This document shows, one piece after another, positions 26,737 through 33,613 of a DNA stretch of 64,000 nt (the stretch's first letter is position 1; each line of letters starts with the position of its first letter). Made by a program: the position numbers and the translations under genes. This stretch comes from GAS368 sp965227745 (lineage in GTDB: Bacteria > Verrucomicrobiota > Verrucomicrobiia > Opitutales > Opitutaceae). The notes beneath the pieces are model-generated. The model ran no database searches. It was not told the origin of the DNA and was given only the letters and a program-made list of their open reading frames with translations. The DNA is taken from assembly GCA_965227745.1 (NCBI GenBank), contig OZ245769.1:5828001-5892000 (forward strand), given 5' to 3'.

Positions 26737-28269
26737 ATGACGATCGATCTCCCGAAGCTCAAGCAAATCGCCGACGGCGTCTTCAAGGCCCAAGCCTCGG
26801 GCAAGATCCGCGCGCTCGAGCCGCAGATCGGTGGAATCATCGCGGTTTTCCACGAGCTCGGCAATCGCGTCACCGCCGGCGGCGATCGCGGCGAGATGCA
26901 ATTTTACTATGACCGCTTCGCGCGCGTGTTCCGCGATTGGATTCAGGGGCGCATCGGCCGCCTGCCGTCGCTCAACGAGGCCTGCGCCTTCTACGACCTG
27001 CTCTATCTGATCAAGTGGCGCTCCATCAACGAGCCGACCGACCTCACTTGTTTCAATGCGGACGTCCTCGCGCCCTTTCTCTCGCTCGTCGCGAGGAGGC
27101 CATGGCCCGATCTGCCGGAAAACCGCACCGCGATCAACGGCGCGCAGCCGCAGCGCATCGCCTACCTCGCCATCTGGAAGAATCTTTCCAGCGCCAACGC
27201 GTGTGCGCGGGTGACGTGGACGACCATCCTCGGTCATCAGGCCCTCCGGGCAGGCCGCGAGCCGGTCGTCCTTTACTGTGTGGTGCCCCCCGAGGCCGAT
27301 CTCATCGAGGCCGCAAAAAAGGCCGGCGTCGAACTCAAGCTGATGTGGTGCCAAGGCGGTCACGAGGCCATCGCCAAAAATATTTTGCGCGAGATGGAGA
27401 AGGATCGCATCGACGCCCTCCTCTTCGACACGCCAGATGCCCTCGCCACCCTGCTCGTGGCGAAGCGATCTGCGCCCGTGCAGATCTACCTCGAGATGGG
27501 ATTCGACGCCTGGCGCGCGCCCAACATCGAGTTTTGCTTCCAGAGTTTTTCGGTGCGCTGGGAAGAGCTTGTCGCCACGCCCGACCGGTGCGCGCGTCTC
27601 CCGCTCATCGACCACATCGACTTCCTCGCCCCGGAGCGCCCGGCCGCCGAGATCGAAGCGCTGCGCCACGAGGTCAACGCTGTCCTGCCTGACGGCAACC
27701 CGCCCGACATCGTCTACGGTTTCTTCGGCCGCATGACCAAGGTCACGCTGCCCTGGCTCAAGCTAGTGGAGCGCATCCTCACGGCCACGCCCCGCGGGGT
27801 GTGTTACATCGGCGGTGGAGGTGGTCAGAGCCCGATCGTGGAGCAATTTCTCAAGACTTCCAAAGTGGCCAAGCGCATCGTGTATCACCCGCGCTACGTC
27901 GACGGCCACATCGTCGGCCGCGTGATCGATGTCTTTCTCGATACGTTTCCGTTTCCCGGCAGCCTCGCCTGTCTCGAGTGCCAGGCCAAGGGCGTGCCCG
28001 TCGTCTGGATGCCGCAGGGCTACAAGGACGCGATGGCCGAGCGCCTCGAAATCTACCGCGATGCCTCGCTACGCGCGGAAAGTGAAGACGACTTCGTGCG
28101 CCTCGCGGTCGAACTCGCGAGCGATGACCGTCACACGGCGGCCTCCGCGCACGCCCGCGCCCTCGCGCTCAAATTCGGCAATGGCGAAGAAAACGCCGGC
28201 CAGATCGAACACGTTATCCGTCACTTCGCGCAGCCGGCGGAGCTGGCCGTCGAGGTCGCGGCGAACTGA
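26737..28269 (+). CDS. OGT/SPINDLY-like glycosyltransferase without TPR
   Basis: The 510 residues (ATG at 26737) begin with a helical domain of about 130 residues, then show a Rossmann-like region (IAYLAIWKNLSSANACARVTW, HQALRAGREPVVLYCVV) and a C-terminal half similar to the OGT sugar-nucleotide domain (YGFFGRMTKVTLPWLKLVERIL, DVFLDTFPFPGSLACLECQAKGVPVVWM). The recognisable TPR repeats of the other two OGT-like proteins are missing. It is probably co-transcribed with the sugar isomerase from the sigma-28-type promoter at 26210. The catalytic class is inferred from the C-terminal motif only. Confidence 0.75.
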   Translation: MTIDLPKLKQIADGVFKAQASGKIRALEPQIGGIIAVFHELGNRVTAGGDRGEMQFYYDRFARVFRDWIQGRIGRLPSLNEACAFYDLLYLIKWRSINEPTDLTCFNADVLAPFLSLVARRPWPDLPENRTAINGAQPQRIAYLAIWKNLSSANACARVTWTTILGHQALRAGREPVVLYCVVPPEADLIEAAKKAGVELKLMWCQGGHEAIAKNILREMEKDRIDALLFDTPDALATLLVAKRSAPVQIYLEMGFDAWRAPNIEFCFQSFSVRWEELVATPDRCARLPLIDHIDFLAPERPAAEIEALRHEVNAVLPDGNPPDIVYGFFGRMTKVTLPWLKLVERILTATPRGVCYIGGGGGQSPIVEQFLKTSKVAKRIVYHPRYVDGHIVGRVIDVFLDTFPFPGSLACLECQAKGVPVVWMPQGYKDAMAERLEIYRDASLRAESEDDFVRLAVELASDDRHTAASAHARALALKFGNGEENAGQIEHVIRHFAQPAELAVEVAAN

Positions 28270-28275
28270 CGCTGA

Positions 28276-28354
28276 TGGAGGAGCCTGCTGGCAGGCGATG
28301 GGATGATGCGGGTGGTGTCACCTGATAGCCCATCGCCTGCGAGCAGGCTCCTAC
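28276..28354. repeat. REPIN-like pair of inverted REP elements
   Basis: Two inverted arms (about 28277-28302 and 28329-28353) carry GGAGCCTGC..GCAGGCGATGGG and its reverse complement. Each arm is itself a small hairpin (GCCTGC-N2-GCAGGC), and they are separated by about 26 bp. This is the format of REP doublets mobilised by RAYT transposases. No RAYT gene or second copy was seen in the window. Confidence 0.7.
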
Positions 28355-28378
28355 AGCAGGACGCAGAACTCTGGGCAC

Positions 28379-28409
28379 AAAAAAGCCGGCCTCTCAGCCG
28401 GCGTTTTTT
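28379..28409. terminator. Bidirectional rho-independent terminator
   Basis: A6, stem GCCGGC, loop CTCTCA, stem GCCGGC, then GTTTTTT. It works in both directions between the converging transferase (ends 28269) and methyltransferase (ends 28427). Confidence 0.9.
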
Positions 28410-28426
28410 GTGCCTCTATTCCCGCC

Positions 28427-29206
28427 TCAGACAAAGCTGATATTTTTGCGCTCGTGGGAGTCGATCACTCGCATCGCCGAGAGCAACTGGTGGGGGACAT
28501 CGACGTAGGCGACGTTGGAGCCGCTGAGAAATTGGTCGAAGGCGGTTTCCATGAAGCGGCCCCGGCGCGCGAGCACGACTTCCGTCCAATCGGTGTGCGT
28601 CACCGCGACCGGGACGAAGTCGGTGCGCTTGATGAAGTTCGTCGCGGCCTCGAGCATGCCGACGTTCTGCTTGATGCTGTCGGTGCTATGGCAGCAGTTT
28701 TTGAGAATGAAGACGCCATCGGGCTTCACCAGTGGCTCGTAGGAGAGCAGATCGCGCAGGACGTATTCGTACTGGTGATTGGAATCGACGTAGATGACGT
28801 CGAACTGGTCGACGCCCGTCTGCGGCTTGATCTGGGGGATGGCCTTGATCGTGTCGGCGTTGATGATGGTGACGTTCGGCACATTGGCGAAGCGCGCCTG
28901 GCACTGGGCGAGGAGCGCGTCGAACGTCTTTTGCTCGTTGATGGAGCCGCCAAAGTAGAAATCGAACTTGTTCATCGGGTACACCCACGGCGGCAGCTCG
29001 GCAAACGGGCTGTAGTCGCTCATGAGCTTGGCGCTCCAACTGTCGATGAGCACGAGCTGCGCGGGGGACATCGCCTGGTACATCTTTTGCGCGTTTTCTC
29101 CGCGCAGGACGCCGAGCTCAGCGATCAGGGGCTTAATGTCCGCCGCTTGGAAGATCGTGTGGAGAATTTGAAAAAAAGTACCGCGCGGGACATTGCAGAT
29201 TTTCAT
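28427..29206 (-). CDS. Class I SAM-dependent methyltransferase
   Basis: Read from the ATG at 29206, this is a 259-residue protein. The SAM-binding loop is AELGVLRGENAQKMYQ, followed by VLIDSWSAKL and FDVIYVDSNHQYEYVLRDLLSYEPLVKPDGVFIL, which is the pattern of the Methyltransf_24 group of class I enzymes. The target could be a sugar hydroxyl or a protein side chain. A longer frame to 29395 exists, but its extra residues are Arg/Pro-rich and cross the promoter region. A sigma-28-type promoter reads into the gene and another reads away from the same gap, so it probably belongs to the flagellar glycan set. Confidence 0.85.
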   Translation of the reverse strand: MKICNVPRGTFFQILHTIFQAADIKPLIAELGVLRGENAQKMYQAMSPAQLVLIDSWSAKLMSDYSPFAELPPWVYPMNKFDFYFGGSINEQKTFDALLAQCQARFANVPNVTIINADTIKAIPQIKPQTGVDQFDVIYVDSNHQYEYVLRDLLSYEPLVKPDGVFILKNCCHSTDSIKQNVGMLEAATNFIKRTDFVPVAVTHTDWTEVVLARRGRFMETAFDQFLSGSNVAYVDVPHQLLSAMRVIDSHERKNISFV

Positions 29207-29255
29207 GGGTGTGGTGTGGGTGCTGGAACGGTCGGCGCACGATGCGCCAATCCTC

Positions 29256-29282
29256 GAATCGGCGCTGGCAGGCTCGGCTTGA
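29256..29282 (-). promoter_or_regulatory. Sigma-28-type promoter for the methyltransferase
   Basis: On the minus strand TCAAGCCG (29282-29275), an 11-bp spacer and GCCGATTC (29263-29256) precede the ATG at 29206. Confidence 0.65.
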
Positions 29283-29339
29283 GGGAAAAGCGCGCGAGGG
29301 CGGGGCAGGGAGCGGGGCGCGTGCCCGGGGAAATGCCCC

Positions 29340-29366
29340 TTAAACCACTTCAAAATGGGCCGATGA
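29340..29366 (+). promoter_or_regulatory. Sigma-28-type promoter for the gene at 29384
   Basis: TTAAACCA (29340-29347), an 11-bp spacer and GCCGATGA (29359-29366) precede the ATG at 29384. It is divergent from the promoter at 29256-29282. Confidence 0.6.
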
Positions 29367-29383
29367 GGTAATTCACTCTCCGC

Positions 29384-30445
29384 ATGTCCCTCCACCGCCG
29401 CATTCGCGTCTGCTATTTTAACACCTGGGCGCAGGGTCTAGAGCCGGTGGCGGACTATCTCGCGCGCCTTCCGGCCATGGATCTCCGCCCGCTCGTGAGC
29501 GATCCGGCGGATGCGGGGCTGCTCGCGAAAGCCCGCCTAGATTGCGATTGGTACGGGGAGAATGCGAGGGCCTTTGCGGCGATGACACATCCCTCCCTCG
29601 AGTTTCTGCCCGCGTGGGTTTGCGGGATTAATGGCCTGCTCGAGCTGGCCAAGGTCCCGCGCTCGGTGGGCGAGGAACGCTGGCTGATCATGATGGCGCA
29701 CCAGCCCCAGGCGCTGAAGGCGACGGCGGGAAAATTCTTCGCACTCCTGCAGAAGTGTGGCGTGCGCGTGCTCTACTATGCCTTTGATGAGGCGAGCCGG
29801 ATGATGGCGTGCTTTCGCGAGATCGCCCCGCACCTCGATGTGTTGATCCACGATGAAGCGCCGCTCGCCCCGGCCGGCGCCGCAGCGCTGCGGCCCACGG
29901 CTCGCACGATCCACCGGAGTTGGGTGGCTAACACGATCCCGTGGGCCACGCCCTTCGTGGAGAATCCGGAAGCGCGGATCGTATTCCTCGGTTCAGAAAT
30001 GGGGCTGACGCCCCATCGGCAGCGGCAGATCGATTTTCTCCACGCGCGCTTCGGCGACAAATTTACGGCGATCCACGACCATTCGGTCTCGGTCGGCGAA
30101 CGCCATCGTCTCGCTGAGCGCTTCAAGGTCAGCCTGTGCCCTGAGGGGCGGAAGTTTGCCACGCCGGGTATGAGTGCGACTCATACGGACCGACCGTTTT
30201 GGTCGGGCTGCCTGGGGCTTGTGCCGGTGAGCGAGGACTCGCGCGAAGGCGGGCGGCTCGAAGCGCTGCACCGTGAGGGAGTGCTCTTGCGCTATCCGCA
30301 CGGTGATCTCGAAGTGCTGGCGGCCGCGTGCGAGCGGGGACTCGCGGCTTCGACTGCGGAGCGGCGGCGCCTGTACGACTATTTCAATCGGTGCGAGACC
30401 GTGGGTAAGGTGGTCGCGGAGGCACTGGCTACCGTAGGGCAATAA
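29384..30445 (+). CDS. Putative glycosyltransferase-like protein of the glycan island
   Basis: This 353-residue protein has no signal peptide. It opens with strand-like segments (IRVCYFNTWAQGLEPVADYLARL), later has VRVLYYAFDEASRMMACFREIAPHLDVLIHDE, then ARIVFLGSEMGLTPHRQRQIDFL and KVSLCPEGRKFATPGMSATHTDRPFWSGCLGLVPVSED. The last part resembles the C-terminal half of exostosin- or GT10/GT47-like enzymes (CPEG..., THTDRPFWSGC...), but I cannot place it with certainty. Position, strand and sigma-28-type promoter connect it with the methyltransferase and OGT-like genes. A strong terminator follows. Confidence 0.65.
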   Translation: MSLHRRIRVCYFNTWAQGLEPVADYLARLPAMDLRPLVSDPADAGLLAKARLDCDWYGENARAFAAMTHPSLEFLPAWVCGINGLLELAKVPRSVGEERWLIMMAHQPQALKATAGKFFALLQKCGVRVLYYAFDEASRMMACFREIAPHLDVLIHDEAPLAPAGAAALRPTARTIHRSWVANTIPWATPFVENPEARIVFLGSEMGLTPHRQRQIDFLHARFGDKFTAIHDHSVSVGERHRLAERFKVSLCPEGRKFATPGMSATHTDRPFWSGCLGLVPVSEDSREGGRLEALHREGVLLRYPHGDLEVLAAACERGLAASTAERRRLYDYFNRCETVGKVVAEALATVGQ

Positions 30446-30489
30446 GCGAGCGAGTGGGGAGGTGCGGCTTTCGCCGGGGAGCGGGCATG

Positions 30490-30522
30490 AAAAAGGGACG
30501 GACTAAAAGTCCGTCCCTTTTT
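30490..30522 (+). terminator. Rho-independent terminator
   Basis: A5, perfect stem GGGACGGACT / AGTCCGTCCC, then T5. It closes the upstream plus-strand gene; the A and T tracts would let it work from both sides. Confidence 0.92.
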
Positions 30523-30680
30523 CGTGTTCGTTGCGCTGGCAGGGTTCGCGCTCGGATGAGTGCAATCATCGAAGACGAATCGAAGCGGGCTAGTTTCGGG
30601 CGCGCCGTTTGCGGATCACCGGATGCCGGCGCTGTTTGGAAGCGGGCGGATCGCGGCGAACTCCGATGCCTAAAAATGCG

Positions 30681-30706
30681 AAGGCCCCGGACGATGCCGG
30701 GGCCTT
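30681..30706. terminator. Perfect GC hairpin without T-tract
   Basis: AAGGCCCCGG / CCGGGGCCTT with a 6-base loop. The lack of a T run makes intrinsic termination uncertain; it could be an RNA stability hairpin. Confidence 0.4.
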
Positions 30707-30812
30707 GTGTGATTAAACAGTTAGCAATCACGCTTGCATGGCGCGGGGGCCGACATTGCTGCCGACTTCCGTTGCCGGGGCCTTCGTAGGTTTTGTCGGA
30801 TGACTCGCTTAG

Positions 30813-30840
30813 CCCGGCCGCCTTTTGAGGGGCGGCCGGG
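30813..30840 (-). terminator. Hairpin at the end of the flagellin unit
   Basis: CCCGGCCGCC / GGCGGCCGGG with an 8-base loop, 35-62 bp after the flagellin stop at 30875 on the minus strand. No T-tract follows, so it may protect the mRNA 3' end rather than terminate. Confidence 0.5.
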
Positions 30841-30874
30841 ATTGGGCGATCAGGACAATCCCTGACGATTAGGT

Positions 30875-31687
30875 TTAACCGAGGAGGCGCATTGCGCTCT
30901 GGGAACTCTGGTTCGCTTGCGAGAGCATCGCGGTGCCGGACTGCACCATGATATTCCAGCGAGCGAGCTGGGTCGATTCCTCTGCGACATCCACATCCGT
31001 AATTCGACTTGTGGCTGCCTCGAGGTTGGCCTTGTTGACAGAGAGCAACTCGCCGGCGAACCCGAGATGGCTCTGCTCTGCGCCGTTTTCGGCGCGGAAC
31101 GTAGCGACATTCTGGAGTGCGTCGGTGATATCGCTGAGACTGACATCCGCGAGAGACGCGACGCCCGTATCAGTGATCGCGCCGACTCCGGCCGACGTGG
31201 ACGTCAGATCGCGGCCCTTGATGGAAACCGAGGTCTGGGCGTCTTCCGTCACATTCACCGACAAATCAGTGCTGCCAAACAGAGCCACACTGTTGAACTT
31301 TTCACCGCCGATATCGGTCAACTGCGTCTGGAGTTCGGTGAACTCGGAGTCGTAGTTGTCGAGATCGCTCTGGCTCTTGGTGGGATCGACGTAGAGGGTC
31401 TTCAGCTCGCTCATGCGATCGAGGACCTTGCCGGCCACCTTGAGAGCTCCGTCCTGAGTCTGGAGAAACGAGACGGAGTTTCCGATGTTGGTTGCTGTCG
31501 CACCTTGGCGCTTGGCCGCGGCCGACAATTTCATCGAGACCGCGAGACCGCCCGCATCGTCGGACGGGTTCACGATTTTCGAACCGCTCGAGAGCCGGTT
31601 GAGGCTCCTTTGCAGCATGCTGTTGGAAGCGGCGAGGTTGTTTGAGGCAACCGTCGCCGCGTAGTTGGTATTAATCACGACTGACAT
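30875..31687 (-). CDS. fliC: Flagellin 1
   Basis: Read from the ATG at 31687, this is a 270-residue flagellin. The N-terminal D0/D1 part is canonical (VINTNYAATVASNNLAASN, then LNRLSSGSKIVNPSDDAGGLAVS), as is the C-terminal part (SRITDVDVAEESTQLARWNIM, TAMLSQANQS). The middle is short, with no large D2/D3 insertion, so the filament surface comes from a small region rich in Ser, Thr and Asp. Such Ser/Thr positions are natural targets for the OGT-like proteins nearby. An AAGGAAACG ribosome-binding site precedes the ATG. I found no promoter in the 254 bp before it, so it may rely on read-through from the second flagellin. Confidence 0.97.
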   Translation of the reverse strand: MSVVINTNYAATVASNNLAASNSMLQRSLNRLSSGSKIVNPSDDAGGLAVSMKLSAAAKRQGATATNIGNSVSFLQTQDGALKVAGKVLDRMSELKTLYVDPTKSQSDLDNYDSEFTELQTQLTDIGGEKFNSVALFGSTDLSVNVTEDAQTSVSIKGRDLTSTSAGVGAITDTGVASLADVSLSDITDALQNVATFRAENGAEQSHLGFAGELLSVNKANLEAATSRITDVDVAEESTQLARWNIMVQSGTAMLSQANQSSQSAMRLLG

Positions 31688-31941
31688 GGTATCGTTTCCT
31701 TGATAAGTGCGACTTTCCGTCGTCGCCACGTGTCCGGATATGCAGCGCCGGACCGCGCTGTCCGCGGCAAAAGCCGCAAAGGGATTTCACGCCGCTACCA
31801 TGGCCGGCGTGAAGAAACAGGGGTGCTGGAGACTTTCAAAGAACCGTATCCCCACCGAGACAGACAACCGCGTAAGTTCGGGACCGCGCGCGCCGGGGAA
31901 TCAATCCGGCCGCGCGGCGGGGACACCTAGCTGCCGGCTAC

Positions 31942-32754
31942 TTAGCCGAGGAGCTTCATCGCCACCTGAGAGCTTTGATTGGCCTGCGAGAGCATCGCGG
32001 TGCCCGATTGCACCAGGATATTAAATCGAGCGAGTTGCGTCGATTCCGACGCCACATCCACGTCGGTAATTCGACTGGCCGCGGCTTCGAGGTTGGCCTT
32101 GTTAACCGTGAGCAACTCGGCGGCGAAGCCGAGGCGGCTCTGTTCGGCGCCGTTCTCGGCGCGGAAAGTGGCGACATGCTGGATCGCGTCCGTGATGTCG
32201 CTGAGATTGATGTCAGCCAGGCTGGTGACGCCGCTGTCGGTGAGCGTGCCGATGCCGGAGGCACTCGTGGCGAGATCGCGGCCGACGATGTCGACCTGGG
32301 TCAGCGCATCTTCGGTTACGGGCACCGAGCGGGTGGTGCTGCCGAAGAGCGCCACGGTGTTGAACTTTTCACCCGTGAGGTCGGAGAGCTGCGCCTGCAG
32401 CTCGGTGAACTCGGAGTCGTAGTTATCGAGGTCGCTCGCGCTCTTGGTCGGATCGGCGTAGAGGGTCTTGAGCTCGCCGATGCGGTCGAGGACCTTACCG
32501 GCCACCTTGAGCACTCCGTCCTGGGTCTGCAGGTAGGAGACGGCATTGCCGATGTTCGTGCCCACGGCGCCCTGACGACGGGCGGCGGCAGACAATTTCA
32601 TGGAAACGGCGAGGCCGCCGGCGTCATCCGCGGGGGTGACGATTTTCGAGCCACTGGAGAGCCGGTTCAGGCTCTTCTGCAACATATCGTTGGAGGCGGC
32701 GAGGTTGTTCGCGGCGACGGTCGCCGAGTAGTTCGTGTTGATGACAACAGACAT
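31942..32754 (-). CDS. fliC: Flagellin 2
   Basis: Also 270 residues, from the ATG at 32754, and close to flagellin 1 over the whole length (same LNRLSSGSKIV..DDAGGLAVSMKLSAAA block and the same C-terminal SRITDVDVA block, AESTQ replaced by SESTQ). The two are clearly a tandem duplication that has drifted mainly in the middle. This copy lies upstream in the transcript and has a good sigma-28-type promoter (TAAAGTTT -35) with a leader of about 95 bases. A longer frame to 32874 exists but includes the promoter and is not coding. The protein is exported by the flagellar apparatus and forms the filament. Confidence 0.97.
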   Translation of the reverse strand: MSVVINTNYSATVAANNLAASNDMLQKSLNRLSSGSKIVTPADDAGGLAVSMKLSAAARRQGAVGTNIGNAVSYLQTQDGVLKVAGKVLDRIGELKTLYADPTKSASDLDNYDSEFTELQAQLSDLTGEKFNTVALFGSTTRSVPVTEDALTQVDIVGRDLATSASGIGTLTDSGVTSLADINLSDITDAIQHVATFRAENGAEQSRLGFAAELLTVNKANLEAAASRITDVDVASESTQLARFNILVQSGTAMLSQANQSSQVAMKLLG

Positions 32755-32855
32755 GGTGATCTTCCTTGATGCTAAACGTGGCGTCCGTGCCACAGTCGTA
32801 ATCGGGGAGGCGGCTCCGATTCGCGCCGGTCGTGACGTTTGTCGCGACGGGGGAT

Positions 32856-32883
32856 GTATCGTCGCGCCCTTCAAAAAACTTTA
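32856..32883 (-). promoter_or_regulatory. Sigma-28-type promoter for flagellin 2
   Basis: On the minus strand a perfect TAAAGTTT -35 (32883-32876), a 12-bp spacer and GACGATAC (32863-32856). It leaves a 5' leader of about 95 bases before the ATG at 32754. Confidence 0.75.
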
Positions 32884-33552
32884 TGGAAACACGGCGTAAT
32901 TATTTTTGGGATACGCGCAGTTTTTTCTAAAGTGGGGCTGAAGACATTTGATGAGAAAGCGAACCGTCGCGGAAATGTTGGTCGATTTTACCTCTGAGAA
33001 ATCGTTTCGGAGGCGGCCGGTTATGGATGCTTTAATTATAAAGTATTCGATAAATGGATACGTAGAAAAATGTGTGATGAAGTAGAATTAGTGACCCGGA
33101 TGCCTGACTTTTTTCCGGCGTGATTCCGCGTGAACTAAGCACCGCGCGAAGCACGGCGCGACCAGGTGCAGTGCATTGGACACGGGTGTGGATCGAGGCG
33201 CGCGTTGGTCGGGTTCGGCGCGTCTAGAACTGCCGCGGGCAGCCCTGCGGGCCCTCAGTTGTCACTTTGGGTCTCCTTTTGGTGAAGACCCGCTTTCAAA
33301 GGGAAGCCCTGGCGAACGGCTCTCATGCCCACGGGGCGTCAGGCGCTCGAAAAGTCATCCGCGGCGACCGCCCGTTTGCCATGGCGAACCTGAAGTGGGC
33401 GAAAATCGGGCGGGGCTGCTCGGACCACAAATTCCGCGGAATCGGCTCCAACCGACTTTTATGGTGCCTCGAGGCTATTGGGGCTGGTGGGGTGATTTGA
33501 GACCCGCCACGGCCGACCTCGCCCCCTACATACTATTAACCTCATGTTTCGC

Positions 33553-33579
33553 TAAAGCGGCAGGCGGCGGGGCCGATTA
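33553..33579 (+). promoter_or_regulatory. Sigma-28-type promoter for fliD
   Basis: TAAAGCGG (33553-33560), an 11-bp spacer and GCCGATTA (33572-33579) precede the ATG at 33614. As a known class of late flagellar gene, fliD supports the general motif. Confidence 0.78.
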
Positions 33580-33613
33580 AAGGGGTAGGGGATTCTGTCC
33601 CTACATCTCTCGC

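Larger units (their letters stand above)
30446..30874. other. Intergenic region with three strong hairpins
   Basis: About 430 bp between the glycan island and the flagellin genes. It holds the terminator at 30490-30522 and perfect hairpins at 30681-30706 and 30813-30840. No credible reading frame or promoter box was seen. Confidence 0.6.
32755..33613. other. Divergent flagellin-fliD intergenic region
   Basis: About 860 bp without a credible gene. The flagellin leader and promoter take up 32755-32883 and the fliD promoter 33553-33579. Positions of about 32880-33090 are distinctly A+T-rich (TTTAATTATAAAGTATTCGA among others), unlike the rest of the window. About 33240-33420 can fold into several hairpins, including GGGTCT..AGACCC at 33269-33291. 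No known riboswitch or sRNA could be recognised. A short Arg-rich frame at 33176-33580 lacks gene-like codon use. Confidence 0.6.

Noticed and set aside
31689..31716. Sigma-28-like box (AACGATAC) before flagellin 1
   Set aside because: It ends two bases before the ATG and the distance to the nearest AAAG is wrong; the stretch is the ribosome-binding site region.
33240..33420. c-di-GMP (GEMM) riboswitch
   Set aside because: Hairpins and GGCGAAC words are present, but the conserved GEMM core and tetraloop-receptor arrangement could not be found.
33176..33580. Possible 134-residue gene before fliD
   Set aside because: Arg/Pro-rich composition, no motif, and it runs through the fliD promoter.
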